In this document: positions 17,509 to 26,819 of the stretch, piece after piece
Position numbering within the stretch: position 1 is the first letter of the stretch
Layout: each line of letters begins with the position of its first letter
NCBI GenBank assembly: GCA_934454635.1
Contig: CAKSFR010000005.1
Coordinates: 62,001-126,000 of the forward strand
Direction of reading: 5' to 3'
DNA from: an uncultured Ruminiclostridium sp.
Lineage (GTDB): Bacteria > Bacillota > Clostridia > Oscillospirales > Ruminococcaceae
DNA length: 64,000 nt
Made by a program: the position numbers and the translations under genes
Notes under the pieces: model-generated
Told to the model about the DNA's origin: nothing
Seen by the model: only the letters and a program-made list of their open reading frames with translations
The model's database searches: none

Positions 17509-18441
17509 TTACGGCAACACGATCTTTCCCACAAAAGACATGATTTCGTCCCTCATGCGGACTGCCTCGCGATAAGCTGCGGCAGCGTAATCGCGCTCAT
17601 CGCAGCCATCCTTTTTATATGCGCACATAATTCCGCGGGAACTGTTTACAATTCCGCCAAGTCCGTTGCTGTCGAAAGCGCCCGAAATATCCTTTGCGGA
17701 AGCGCCCTGCGCGCCGTACCCGGGGATAAGGAAGAATGTTCTCGGAAGCTTTTCGCGCAGTTCCTTTATCTGTTCGGGATATGTAGCGCCCGCAACGATT
17801 CCCACGCCCGAATAGCCGTATTTTCCCATAAGCGGCTCTCCCCAGCTCTCGCACATACGTCCCATTATCTCGTAAACGGGCACTCCGTCGATAAGCCTGT
17901 CCTGAAGCTCGCCCGAGGACGGATTAGAGGTTTTCGCAAGCACAAAAATCCCCTTGTCATACTTTGTGCAAATGTCAACAAGCGGCTTGATGCCGTCGGT
18001 TCCGAGGTAACCGTTCACCGTAAGCGCGTCGCCGTCAAACGGGCTGAACTCGTTTTCTCCGACCTTGACTTTTCCGAGATGCGCTATCGCATACGCCTCC
18101 ATTGTGGTTCCTATGTCGTTGCGCTTTCCGTCGGTGATGACATACATACCCTTTTCGTGTGCATATTCCTGCGTTTTTCTGAACGCTTTCATTCCTGCGG
18201 TTCCATACATTTCGTAATACGCCGCCTGCGGCTTAACCGCCGGAACGACGCCGCAAAGCGCGTCAATCAGACCTTTGTTGAACTCAAGAATAGCCTTCGC
18301 CGCGCCTTTCAGCGTTTGACCGTACTTGTCGAACGCCTTCTCCTTAATGTATTCGGGAATGAAATCCAGCTTCGGGTCAAGTCCCGCAACGGTCGGGTTC
18401 TGAGTTCTTGCAATTCCTTCAAGTAATTTATCAAACGACAT
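17509..18441 (-). CDS. pyrF: Orotidine 5'-phosphate decarboxylase (type 2)
   Basis: Makes UMP from OMP, the last step of the pathway. The catalytic charged motif appears as VITDGKRNDIG near residue 100. The 310-residue length and the start SFDKLLEGIARTQNPTVAGLDP match the longer type 2 group rather than the about 240-residue B. subtilis type. Sits directly after pyrC in the operon. Confidence 0.95.
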   Translation of the reverse strand: MSFDKLLEGIARTQNPTVAGLDPKLDFIPEYIKEKAFDKYGQTLKGAAKAILEFNKGLIDALCGVVPAVKPQAAYYEMYGTAGMKAFRKTQEYAHEKGMYVITDGKRNDIGTTMEAYAIAHLGKVKVGENEFSPFDGDALTVNGYLGTDGIKPLVDICTKYDKGIFVLAKTSNPSSGELQDRLIDGVPVYEIMGRMCESWGEPLMGKYGYSGVGIVAGATYPEQIKELREKLPRTFFLIPGYGAQGASAKDISGAFDSNGLGGIVNSSRGIMCAYKKDGCDERDYAAAAYREAVRMRDEIMSFVGKIVLP

Positions 18442-18458
18442 ATCGATATTCCTTTCTG

Positions 18459-19727
18459 TCAGTCCTTATATACAACTGTACCGTTCACCAGCGTGTATTT
18501 TACCCTGCCCTTAAGCGTCATGCCCTTAAAGCAGGTGTTTTTCGATTTTGAATGGAGCTTTTCGGGGTCAACTATCCACTCCTCGTTAAGATCAACGATC
18601 GCAATATCGGCGGGGCAGCCCGGTTCAAGCGCGCCTCCCTCGATTCCGAGCAGTCTGCGCGGATTTTCACACATCATTCGCGCTATTTTCATCAGGCTCA
18701 TTCTGCCCGTGTGATACAGCCTTGTGAGCGTTACCGCAAGCGAGGTTTCAAGCCCGACTACGCCGTTCGGCGCCTTTTCAAAATCAGCTTTTTCCTCCGA
18801 AGTATGCGGTGCGTGGTCGGTCACGATACAGTCTATCGTTCCGTCAATTACCGCTTCCGTTATCGCTTCAACGTCTTCAATGCAGCGCAGCGGCGGGTTC
18901 ATGCGATAATCCGCGTCGCGCTTGAGCAGTTCATCTTCGGTAAGGGTGAAATAATGCGGTGCAGTTTCGCTCGTCACCATTATTCCGTAGCGAACGGCAG
19001 TCCGCAGAAGATTTACGACCTCCTTTGTCGAAACGTGCGCAATGTGTATCGGCATTTCAAGGTCGTTCGCAAGCTGGATTTCGCGCGCGGTAATGATATT
19101 CTCGCTTGAACGGCTCATCCCTTTTACGCCAAGCTGCCGCGCAATTTTTCCCGCGTTGATAATTCCGCCGTTTATTATGTCGAGATCCTCACAGTGCGAA
19201 ATAACGCGCAGTCCCGCATAGTGCGCCGCAAGCATGGCTTCTCCCATTACCCTTGCGTTCTTTACGGGTTTTCCGTCGTCGGAAACAGCTACCGCGCCCG
19301 CTTTTTTCAGCGCTTCAAAATCGCAAAGCTCCTCGCCCTTCAGCCCTTTTGTGATACAGCCGACGGGATAGACTTTTATCTTCGACTTTTTTCCTTTTTT
19401 TACAATTTCGCGAATGACCTCGGGCGAATCGCATACCGGAGAAGTGTTTGGCATACAGGCAACAGCGGTAACACCTCCTGCCGCCGCGGCTTCAGCGCCG
19501 CTGAAAATATCCTCCTTGTGCGTCTGACCGGGATCCCGAAAATGAACGTGCATATCGCAAAGTCCCGGAAAAACCGCAAGCCCCGTACAATCAATAACCT
19601 TGTCGGCGGGTTCGTCTATTTTATCCGAAATTTTCTCTATTATGCTGTCGCAGATAAGAATATCCTTTTTGCCCTCAATTCTGCTGCGGCTATCGACCGC
19701 GAATCCGTTCTTCAACAAAATTCTCAT
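18459..19727 (-). CDS. pyrC: Dihydroorotase
   Basis: Zinc amidohydrolase closing carbamoyl-aspartate to dihydroorotate. Metal motif DMHVHFRDPGQ, then HCEDLDII, HIAHVSTKE and CIVTDHAPHTSEEK with the catalytic Asp. The chosen ATG at 19727 follows AAAGGA and gives 422 residues (type I); the frame is open further, but that part covers the promoter. First gene of the pyr operon. pyrB, carAB and pyrR are not in the window. Confidence 0.95.
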   Translation of the reverse strand: MRILLKNGFAVDSRSRIEGKKDILICDSIIEKISDKIDEPADKVIDCTGLAVFPGLCDMHVHFRDPGQTHKEDIFSGAEAAAAGGVTAVACMPNTSPVCDSPEVIREIVKKGKKSKIKVYPVGCITKGLKGEELCDFEALKKAGAVAVSDDGKPVKNARVMGEAMLAAHYAGLRVISHCEDLDIINGGIINAGKIARQLGVKGMSRSSENIITAREIQLANDLEMPIHIAHVSTKEVVNLLRTAVRYGIMVTSETAPHYFTLTEDELLKRDADYRMNPPLRCIEDVEAITEAVIDGTIDCIVTDHAPHTSEEKADFEKAPNGVVGLETSLAVTLTRLYHTGRMSLMKIARMMCENPRRLLGIEGGALEPGCPADIAIVDLNEEWIVDPEKLHSKSKNTCFKGMTLKGRVKYTLVNGTVVYKD

Positions 19728-19805
19728 AATTTTTTCCTTTGCACGCCCACGCTTCCGAGCGTTCGGGCATATTTTTATTATACTATATTTGCGTTTTGTT
19801 TTCAA
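19728..19805 (-). promoter_or_regulatory. Promoter and leader hairpin of the pyr operon
   Basis: TTGAAA (19800-19805), 17 bp, TATAAT (19777-19782) on the minus strand. The about 43-nt leader holds a hairpin with ACGCT/AGCGT arms flanked by GGG/CCC. Too short for a classical PyrR attenuator. Confidence 0.8.
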
Positions 19806-19829
19806 CACATTTCGCAAAATTTCCGAATA

Positions 19830-19863
19830 TAAAAATTACGGGTGAAAACAGTTCACCCGTAAT
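19830..19863 (-). terminator. Terminator of folT-proC
   Basis: Perfect 12-bp stem ATTACGGGTGAA/TTCACCCGTAAT with a 5-nt loop, then a T-run on the minus strand. It ends just upstream of the pyrC -35. Confidence 0.92.
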
Positions 19864-19865
19864 CG

Positions 19866-20651
19866 CTATTTTCCAAGTTCATAGGCGCGCACCGTGCAAG
19901 CCTTACAAGCCGCGTCAACATCTCCGACAATATCGCCGTCATACAGCTTTTCAAGTCCCGCAATGGTCGTGCCTCCGGGAGAAGAAACCTGCTTGATAAG
20001 CTCGTCAACAGTCATTCCGGACTCTGTGAGCATTTTTGCGGAACCGATAAGCGAAGCCGAAAACAGCTCCAGAGCAGCGTTGGAAGCTATTCCCACAGAA
20101 GCCGCATAATCAAGAAAGCCCTTTGCAAAAAGGTAGATAAAAGCAGGAGAGCTGCCGTTTACGCAGATAATTTCCTTCATTTTATCCATAGGTATCTCAA
20201 CCGCAAGTCCACAGCTTGAAATAACTTTTTTCGCAAAATCAAATTCCTCGTGTGTTATCTTCTCGTCACGCGCCATAGCGCTCGCGCCAAAGCCAAGCAT
20301 CATGGGCGTGTTCGGCATTACCGTGATGACCTTAGCATTGGGACTCCCGAGCTTTTCACGAATAAATTCAGCGGAAATTCCCGCGCAAATCGAAATAAAA
20401 ACGGTTTCGGGCTTAACCGCCGAAACGACCGCGTCAAGCACATTTCCGAGAACCTGCGGCTTTACTGCAAGCAAAACGTATCTGCACTTTCCGACAACCT
20501 CGCTCTCAGTCGCGCAAGGGGTCACGGGAAGCTGACTAAGGCGTTCCGAATTTACGTCGAACGCCAGAATTTCGATATCACTGCCCTTTTTAACGCCGTT
20601 TATTATTGCGGAACCCATGTTTCCTGTTCCGATAACTCCTAATCTGTCCAT
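19866..20651 (-). CDS. proC: Pyrroline-5-carboxylate reductase
   Basis: Last step of proline synthesis, NAD(P)H-dependent. Rossmann start RLGVIGTGNMGSAIING, MPNTPMMLGFGASAMA, and the C-terminal signature VSSPGGTTIAGLEKL. 261 residues. AGGAGTG site before the ATG. It follows folT by 15 nt and shares its riboswitch-controlled leader, an unusual partner for a folate transporter. Confidence 0.95.
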   Translation of the reverse strand: MDRLGVIGTGNMGSAIINGVKKGSDIEILAFDVNSERLSQLPVTPCATESEVVGKCRYVLLAVKPQVLGNVLDAVVSAVKPETVFISICAGISAEFIREKLGSPNAKVITVMPNTPMMLGFGASAMARDEKITHEEFDFAKKVISSCGLAVEIPMDKMKEIICVNGSSPAFIYLFAKGFLDYAASVGIASNAALELFSASLIGSAKMLTESGMTVDELIKQVSSPGGTTIAGLEKLYDGDIVGDVDAACKACTVRAYELGK

Positions 20652-20666
20652 TTTCTACACTCCTGT

Positions 20667-21263
20667 TTATCTGTGCGCGGGTCTTGTGCGTGAAAAACGC
20701 AGATGACGGTCATAAAACAGCTTCACCGGGATAACCACAGCCATCATCATATACGAACCGAGGCAGAATGTTATTATGTTTGTTGCAACTCTCGCGGTAA
20801 ATACCGCGCCGAAGCTGGCTCCCGAAATAAATCCGTAATTATACAGCGCCAGCGTGTTCAGCGTAAGATTGCATACTGCGCAGACGATAAATCTCGCCGC
20901 AACCACGCGTATGAATGTCCGGTATGTGCGCTCGCTCTTGATATTGTAGAGTACAAGTCCGTAAATAAGCCCCTCAAGCCCCGTTATAAGCATAAGCTCG
21001 GGGATAAATCCGCCTATCGGGTTCACGAGATAACCAATGAGGTCGGTGAGAAGCCCCGCCGCGCAGCCCGCAACAGGTCCGAAAAGGATACCCGTCATCG
21101 CAAGCGGCAGAAAAGCGAAATTGATTTTCAGATAATCGCCGATTCTTATCGAGCCAAAGCCGTCAAGTACGACCGCCGCCGCAAGCAGAACACCGATAGT
21201 AACTATACAGCGTACGCTTTTAAGCTCCTTAGCGGAATTTGTAAAAATTCGCAAAAATGCCAT
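20667..21263 (-). CDS. folT: Folate-type ECF transporter S component
   Basis: Membrane substrate-binding subunit of an energy-coupling-factor vitamin importer. 198 residues with about six hydrophobic segments, starting after LKSVRCIVTIGVLLAAAVVLDGF, with the FLPLAMTGILFGPVAGCAAG loop of the family. The shared EcfA/EcfT module is not in the window. Substrate assignment to folate rests on the tetrahydrofolate riboswitch directly upstream and on family resemblance. GGAGGAAAG site before the ATG. Co-transcribed with proC. Confidence 0.88.
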   Translation of the reverse strand: MAFLRIFTNSAKELKSVRCIVTIGVLLAAAVVLDGFGSIRIGDYLKINFAFLPLAMTGILFGPVAGCAAGLLTDLIGYLVNPIGGFIPELMLITGLEGLIYGLVLYNIKSERTYRTFIRVVAARFIVCAVCNLTLNTLALYNYGFISGASFGAVFTARVATNIITFCLGSYMMMAVVIPVKLFYDRHLRFSRTRPAHR

Positions 21264-21332
21264 AAAGCTTTCCTCCTTTACGCCATTACATAAAATAGGA
21301 TAAGCCTATGGCAGCTTACGGTATTTATGCAC

Positions 21333-21429
21333 AGCGAGATGCGGGAGCTGCACCGCAAGCGCTCAGGCTTTTCGTCGCTGCGGCAACTCTCCGTCCGCAG
21401 CGCACTTAACGCGCAGCTCTCTACTCTGT
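21333..21429 (-). ncRNA. Tetrahydrofolate (THF) riboswitch
   Basis: Minus-strand sequence carries the conserved blocks of the THF riboswitch in order: AGAGTAGA, GCGTTAAGTG, GGAGAGTTG, ACGAA, GCGGTG and GCATCTCGC. The pairing GAGCTGC/GCAGCTC and an ACAG/CTGT closing stem are present. It sits 70 nt before folT, the usual target. No T-run terminator follows, so control is probably of translation. Only 16 nt separate it from the pfkA stop, so its promoter lies in pfkA or it is read through from pfkA. Confidence 0.9.
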
Positions 21430-21445
21430 TTAAATCAAATAACAA

Positions 21446-22405
21446 TCAGAAGCTGATTTCTTCAGCCATCTTGTAAAGATCCTCAAGGAACGGCTTCTTC
21501 ATCTTGAGAGCCTCCTGAATATCAACGTCGATGACCTTGCCTTCCTTTAAGCCGACAACTCTGTTGCCGATTCCCTTTTCGAGAAGTTCAACGGCATAGT
21601 GACCCATCTTGCTCGCTTCAACTCTGTCGCGAACCGTAGGTGCGCCGCCTCTCTGTACATGGCCGAGAATGGTTGCGCGGCTTTCGATGCCGGTCTTTTC
21701 CTCAATTTCCTTAGCGATTTCCTGAGCGTTGCCGATACCCTCGGAAACGACAACGATGAAGTGATGCTTGCCGGTAGTCTGGGTACTGTTTATCTTGTTG
21801 ATGATAGCGTCGATATCATAAGGAACTTCGGTCGTGATGATTGCGATAGCGCCGCAGGCAATACCTGTATTGAGCGCGATATAGCCCGCTCTTCTGCCCA
21901 TAACTTCAACAACCGAGCAGCGGTCGTGAGAAGAAGCTGTGTCGCGGAGCTTGTCGATCATTTCAAGCGCAGTGTTCATAGCCGTGTCGTAACCGATAGT
22001 ATATTCGGTCATGGCAATATCGTTATCGATAGTTCCGGGAAGACCGATGCACGGGATTCCTCTTGCGGAAAGGTCAGCCGCGCCTCTGAAAGAGCCGTCG
22101 CCGCCGATAACAACGATACCCTCGATACCCTGTTCAAGACACGTCTGCTTTGCTTTCTGAAGTCCTGCTTCTTCGCGGAATTCGGGGCATCTTGCAGTGT
22201 AGAGGAAAGTACCTCCGCGCTGGATAATATCGGAAACGCTTCTTACGTTTAAGGGGTGAACCTCGCCGTTGATAAGACCGTTGTAGCCGCGGTAGATACC
22301 GACAACCTCGATACCTCTGTTGATTGCAGTTCTTACAACCGCACGGATTGCGGCATTCATGCCCGGTGCGTCTCCGCCGCTTGTTAATACGCCAATCTTT
22401 TTCAT
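21446..22405 (-). CDS. pfkA: 6-phosphofructokinase
   Basis: ATP-dependent committed step of glycolysis. ATP loop LTSGGDAPGMNAAIR at 8-22, GGDGSFRGA, catalytic PGTIDNDIAMTEYTIGYDTA, and the allosteric-site arginine regions. 319 residues, the bacterial homotetramer length. GAAAGGAG site. Has its own promoter downstream of dnaE. Confidence 0.97.
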   Translation of the reverse strand: MKKIGVLTSGGDAPGMNAAIRAVVRTAINRGIEVVGIYRGYNGLINGEVHPLNVRSVSDIIQRGGTFLYTARCPEFREEAGLQKAKQTCLEQGIEGIVVIGGDGSFRGAADLSARGIPCIGLPGTIDNDIAMTEYTIGYDTAMNTALEMIDKLRDTASSHDRCSVVEVMGRRAGYIALNTGIACGAIAIITTEVPYDIDAIINKINSTQTTGKHHFIVVVSEGIGNAQEIAKEIEEKTGIESRATILGHVQRGGAPTVRDRVEASKMGHYAVELLEKGIGNRVVGLKEGKVIDVDIQEALKMKKPFLEDLYKMAEEISF

Positions 22406-22479
22406 ATTTATTTCTCCTTTCGTCCTTGAACGAATGATTTAACCTTATAAAGTCATTCTTATAGAAATTACCTTATAAC

Positions 22480-22508
22480 ATTTTACACAAAATTTTCGGA
22501 AACGTCAA
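22480..22508 (-). promoter_or_regulatory. Promoter of pfkA
   Basis: TTGACG (22503-22508), 17 bp, TAAAAT (22480-22485) on the minus strand, with a leader of about 65 nt. Confidence 0.75.
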
Positions 22509-22530
22509 GTATATTTTTTAATAAAAAGCG

Positions 22531-25500
22531 TTATTTCAATATAATATTACTTTTTCCACAAATTTTGACTAATTTCTGAACAATTTCTTTTGTAATATTT
22601 ACTCCCGAAATATCATTTATCCTTGAAACTCGCCTTGTATCGCGAAAACAAAGCCTTACCTCCTCCTTGCCCGAACAACCTCGCAGAACTGCCGCGATCT
22701 GAGGGATAAGCGGCGAATTTTCGCTTTCGAGGTTGATATAAAGCGTGTGGTAATCCGTAGGCTTTATGTCCTCCGCGCTTTCTATCCTGTTCACAATCAA
22801 CTTCGGCGGCTCATCGCCGCTGTCGGAGGCTGCAACCGAAATTGTTCCCGAAACAATCAGCGGTATGTCGGGACGATTCAGCAGGCTCAGCGATACCGCA
22901 TAAACCTCGTCGAAAATAATTCCCTCGATTTCACCGCTCATATCTTCAAAGGTCGCAAAGCACATCAGCTTATTCGTCTTTGTTGTATGCGGTTTTTTCG
23001 CACTGAGAGTAGCAAGTATGCTGACTTTTCTTCCCTCGGGCAGCCCGATAACGTCCGCGATCTTCGATATGCCGTTGAGCCGCATATACTGCTCATAGCA
23101 TTCGAGCGGGTGACCCGTGGCGTAAAAGCCGAGCGCTTCTTTTTCGAGCTTCATAAGCTGCGCGGGAGTAAAATTGTCCAATTTCGCGATAAACATATTG
23201 TCCCCGCCGTCCTCAGCGCCGTAATCGAAAAATCCGATTTGTCCGCTGAGATTGCGATTGTGGCTTTCCGCCGTCATCTGATACAAATTTTCGTAGCTGC
23301 ACAAAAGCTCCCTGCGGTTGTGCGGAAGCGCGTCAAAAGCGCCCGCTTTTATAAGCGATTCGACCGCGCGACGGTTTATTTCACGTCCCGAAAGCCTGCT
23401 GAGAAAATCGGTAATGTCGGAGAACGGACGTTCGGCGCGCGCGTCTATTATCTCGTTTATGAAATTCCGTCCGAGATTGCGTATCGCAAGCAATCCGAAG
23501 CGTACTCCGCTCTCCTCAACGCTGAAATTCAGCATACTTTTGTTTATGTCGGGCGGCAGAACCGCAACACCGTGGGACTTCAGGTCGGAGATGTATTCAA
23601 GCAGCTTTGCCGCATTATCCGGAACGCTCGTCATAAGTCCGACCATGTATTCCTTATAATAATGGCAGCGCAGATATGCGGTCTGATATGCCAGAAAAGC
23701 ATAGGCTGCGGCGTGCGATTTGTTAAATGCATACGTTGCGAAAGTTGCCATATCGTCGAAGATCTCGTTCGCGGTCTTTTCGGGAACGCCGTTTGCGACA
23801 GCTCCGCAGTTGGTTTCGGTTCCGTAGACAAAAGCGCTTCGCTCCTGTTCCATTACGTCCTTTTTCTTTTTCGCCATCGCTCTGCGCACAAGGTCGGCAC
23901 GTCCATAGGAATATCCTCCGAGCTTGCGGCATATCTGCATTACCTGCTCCTGATAGACGATACAGCCGTAGGTAACGTCGAGAATATCGCGCAGAAGCTC
24001 GGTTTTATAAACGATTTTCTGCGGATTGTTCTTATTCTCAATATATGTCGGGATCGACTGCATAGGTCCCGGGCGATAAAGCGAGATCGTAGCTGTTAAG
24101 TCCTCAAGCGAGGTCGGACGTATGCGCGCCAGCACGCTTTTCATGCCTGCGCTTTCAAACTGGAAAACGCCGTTCGTATCTCCTGCGGAAAGCATACGGT
24201 AAGCAGCTTCGTCGTTTTCGGGGATTTTATCGAGAGAAAATCCGCTGTCCTTTTTTTGAATTATTTTAACGCAGTCGTCAATCACGGTAAGGTAGCGCAG
24301 ACCGAGGAAGTCCATTTTCAGCAGTCCTAGCCGCTCTAGCGTACCCATAGGGTACTGAGTTACCATATATCCGTCGTTCTTTATCAGCGGCACATATTCC
24401 GTGACGGGTTCGCGCGTTATAACTATTCCCGCAGCGTGCATTGAAGCGTGACGCGGCATTCCCTCAAGCTTCAGTGCATTTTCAACCAGACGCTGAAGCG
24501 ACGGGTCGCCATCGATAAATTTCCGAAGCTCGGGATTTGACGCAATAGCGCTCGAAAGCGTAACGTTCAGTCCAAACGGTATCATTTTTGAAAGGGCGTC
24601 CGTCTTTGCATAAGGCAAGTCCATTACCCTGCCGACGTCCTTTATTGCTGCCCTTGCGGCAAGCGTTCCGAAAGTGATTATCTGCGCAACATGGTCGTTT
24701 CCGTATTTGCGTGCAACGTAGTCGATGACCTCCTGACGGCGAATATAGCAGAAATCCACGTCAAAATCGGGCATACTTACGCGCTCGGGATTAAGAAAGC
24801 GCTCAAAAAGCAGGTTGTAGCGCAGCGGGTCGATCGACGTTATGCCGAGCGCATACGCACACACGCTGCCTACTCCCGAGCCTCTCCCCGGACCGACGGG
24901 AATTTTTTTCGACCGCGCAAACGTAATAAAGTCCGCAACAATAAGAAAATAGTCAACATACCCCATTTTCGTTATAACGCTTATTTCATAGTCCGCGCGA
25001 GTTTTCAGCTCTGTGCTGAGCGGCGAGCCGTATCGCTTTTTCAGTCCATCAAAAACTGCGTTCACAAAATATTTTTCGTTATCGTCAACTCCGTCAATAT
25101 GAAAATACGGCAGCTTCGTAACTCCGAACTCAAAAGTGACATTGCATTTTTCTGCAATTTTTACGGTATTTTCAAGCGCTTCGGCAGGAAAAAGCCTGCT
25201 CATCTCCTCTGCGGATTTGAGGTAAAATTCATCTGTCGGAAAGCTGAGCGAATCGGGGTCGGACAGCTTTTTCGCTGTTGAGATGCAGGTTAAAATCCGC
25301 TGCATTTCACTGTCCTCACGGTTTATATAATGCGCGTCGTTAGTCGCCGCGACAGGTATTCCAGTTTCGCGTGAAATTCGGTAGAGCAGCGGTAGAATAC
25401 GCTCCTGCTCCGCTATCCCGTGATTCTGAACCTCGAGAAAATAGTTTCCCGCGCCGAAAATGTCGTTATACTCAAGCGCGCACCGCTTCGCGGCTTCATA

Positions 25501-25950
25501 GTCCCCGCTTACGAGCAGGCGCGGTATTTCTCCCGCAAGACACGCCGAAAGGCATATAAGCCCGTCCGAATAGCGCTTCAGAAGCTCCTTGTCGCAGCGC
25601 GGGCGGTTGTAAAATCCCTCCGTATGCGCCGCAGAAACCAGCTTCACAAGATTGCGGTAGCCCTCGTTGTTCCGACAGAGCAAAATAAGGTGATAGGGCG
25701 ACATATCAAGCCGCGAATCCTTATCAAAACGGCTTCTCGGCGCAACATAAACCTCGCACCCGATTATAGGCTTTATGCCGTTTGCAACGCATTCGTTGTA
25801 AAAATCGACGCAGCCGTACATAACGCCGTGGTCGGTTATTGCCGCTGCGGTCTGTCCCAGTTCCTTAACACGCGAAACAAGCCTCTTTATGCGGCAGGCA
25901 CCGTCCAAGAGGCTGTATTCCGTATGAACATGGAGGTGTACAAAATCCAT
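22531..25950 (-). CDS. dnaE: DNA polymerase III subunit alpha (DnaE)
   Basis: Replicative polymerase of the DnaE type. PHP domain at the N-terminus (HLHVHTEYSLLDG, TDHGVMYG), catalytic aspartates in PDFDVDF at about 394-400, GPGRGSGVGS, helix-hairpin-helix region and a C-terminal OB fold (KVSILATLSAKK). 1139 residues from the ATG at 25950, which follows TAAGGAAA; the open frame extends 19 codons upstream into the whiA end. Firmicutes usually also have PolC, which is not here. Last gene of murB-rapZ-whiA-dnaE. Confidence 0.97.
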   Translation of the reverse strand: MDFVHLHVHTEYSLLDGACRIKRLVSRVKELGQTAAAITDHGVMYGCVDFYNECVANGIKPIIGCEVYVAPRSRFDKDSRLDMSPYHLILLCRNNEGYRNLVKLVSAAHTEGFYNRPRCDKELLKRYSDGLICLSACLAGEIPRLLVSGDYEAAKRCALEYNDIFGAGNYFLEVQNHGIAEQERILPLLYRISRETGIPVAATNDAHYINREDSEMQRILTCISTAKKLSDPDSLSFPTDEFYLKSAEEMSRLFPAEALENTVKIAEKCNVTFEFGVTKLPYFHIDGVDDNEKYFVNAVFDGLKKRYGSPLSTELKTRADYEISVITKMGYVDYFLIVADFITFARSKKIPVGPGRGSGVGSVCAYALGITSIDPLRYNLLFERFLNPERVSMPDFDVDFCYIRRQEVIDYVARKYGNDHVAQIITFGTLAARAAIKDVGRVMDLPYAKTDALSKMIPFGLNVTLSSAIASNPELRKFIDGDPSLQRLVENALKLEGMPRHASMHAAGIVITREPVTEYVPLIKNDGYMVTQYPMGTLERLGLLKMDFLGLRYLTVIDDCVKIIQKKDSGFSLDKIPENDEAAYRMLSAGDTNGVFQFESAGMKSVLARIRPTSLEDLTATISLYRPGPMQSIPTYIENKNNPQKIVYKTELLRDILDVTYGCIVYQEQVMQICRKLGGYSYGRADLVRRAMAKKKKDVMEQERSAFVYGTETNCGAVANGVPEKTANEIFDDMATFATYAFNKSHAAAYAFLAYQTAYLRCHYYKEYMVGLMTSVPDNAAKLLEYISDLKSHGVAVLPPDINKSMLNFSVEESGVRFGLLAIRNLGRNFINEIIDARAERPFSDITDFLSRLSGREINRRAVESLIKAGAFDALPHNRRELLCSYENLYQMTAESHNRNLSGQIGFFDYGAEDGGDNMFIAKLDNFTPAQLMKLEKEALGFYATGHPLECYEQYMRLNGISKIADVIGLPEGRKVSILATLSAKKPHTTKTNKLMCFATFEDMSGEIEGIIFDEVYAVSLSLLNRPDIPLIVSGTISVAASDSGDEPPKLIVNRIESAEDIKPTDYHTLYINLESENSPLIPQIAAVLRGCSGKEEVRLCFRDTRRVSRINDISGVNITKEIVQKLVKICGKSNIILK

Positions 25951-25960
25951 AAAAATTTCC

Positions 25961-26809
25961 TTAGCACTTTTCGCGGAGATTTTCCGCATATCGGCGAAGC
26001 CTCTCAAGCCTATGATTTATGCCGCTGCGGCTTATCGGCGGGTCAAGCAGCGCTCCAAGCTCCTTCAGCGACATATCGGGATTTTCAAGTCGAAGCGCGG
26101 CAAGCTCGCGAAGCTCGTCCGGCAGCTTTTCCAGCCCCGCATTCTCGCGGATAAATTCGATATCGGCGCGCTGCCTTGCGGAAGCGTCCGCAACCTTTCC
26201 GATATTTGCCGCCTCGCAGTTCACTATTCGATTGACGTTACTGCGCACTCCCTTGAAGATCTTCACGTTCATTATCTCCATCGCGCTCTGCATAGCGCCT
26301 ATAAACGTAAGAAAATCGGCTATATTTTCGCTGTCCTTTGTATATAAATAAGGCGCTCCCCGACGCTGAGAAATGTTTATCTTCATTCCCTGCTCGACGA
26401 CGGTTCGCCTCAGACTTTCGCACTTTTCCGCGCCAAACGGCGATATTTCAAGATGATATCCCGCTTTAAGCAGACTCACTCTTCCACAGGATAAAAAAAC
26501 TCCGCGCAGAAAGATCCCCGTGCTTATATCGTCTCCGCCGACGACGCTTCGGTTTATATCCGCGTTTGAAATTTCATTTGTAATGCTCTGCGCCGAAAAA
26601 AAGTATGCGATCTTTTCGCCGCTGATTTTTTTCTCCGCCGAGCTTCCGAAAAGAGTTTCAGCGCAGGCGCACATCTCACCGCTTTTCGTCTGAAGAACGG
26701 GCTTCTCGGGATTTAATCCGTAAAGTATCCCGTATTTCAGCGTTTCTGCGAACTGCGCGGGCAGAACCGTTCCGCAAAGTTCACTTTTTATCTCATCGGT
26801 AAACGACAT
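25961..26809 (-). CDS. whiA: DNA-binding protein WhiA
   Basis: Conserved Gram-positive protein with an inactive LAGLIDADG homing-endonuclease-like domain and a C-terminal helix-turn-helix, affecting division and, in actinobacteria, sporulation. Start MSFTDEIKSELC at 26809 after AAGGGGAAG, 282 residues. The C-terminal end carries LRLENPDMSLKELGALLDPPISRSGINHRLERL, the WhiA HTH (quoted in part: SLKELGALL, SGINHRL). Follows rapZ by 10 nt. Confidence 0.94.
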   Translation of the reverse strand: MSFTDEIKSELCGTVLPAQFAETLKYGILYGLNPEKPVLQTKSGEMCACAETLFGSSAEKKISGEKIAYFFSAQSITNEISNADINRSVVGGDDISTGIFLRGVFLSCGRVSLLKAGYHLEISPFGAEKCESLRRTVVEQGMKINISQRRGAPYLYTKDSENIADFLTFIGAMQSAMEIMNVKIFKGVRSNVNRIVNCEAANIGKVADASARQRADIEFIRENAGLEKLPDELRELAALRLENPDMSLKELGALLDPPISRSGINHRLERLRRYAENLREKC

Positions 26810-26819
26810 GACTTCCCCT

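Noticed and set aside
17089..18426. Plus-strand open frame of 445 codons opposite pyrF and its neighbour
   Set aside because: Spans two well-supported minus-strand genes and their gap; composition is typical of a shadow.
19728..19805. PyrR-type attenuator before pyrC
   Set aside because: Leader of about 43 nt with a single small hairpin and no terminator T-run.
22747..24099. Plus-strand open frame of 450 codons opposite dnaE
   Set aside because: Shadow of the DnaE reading frame; no recognisable domain and no promoter.
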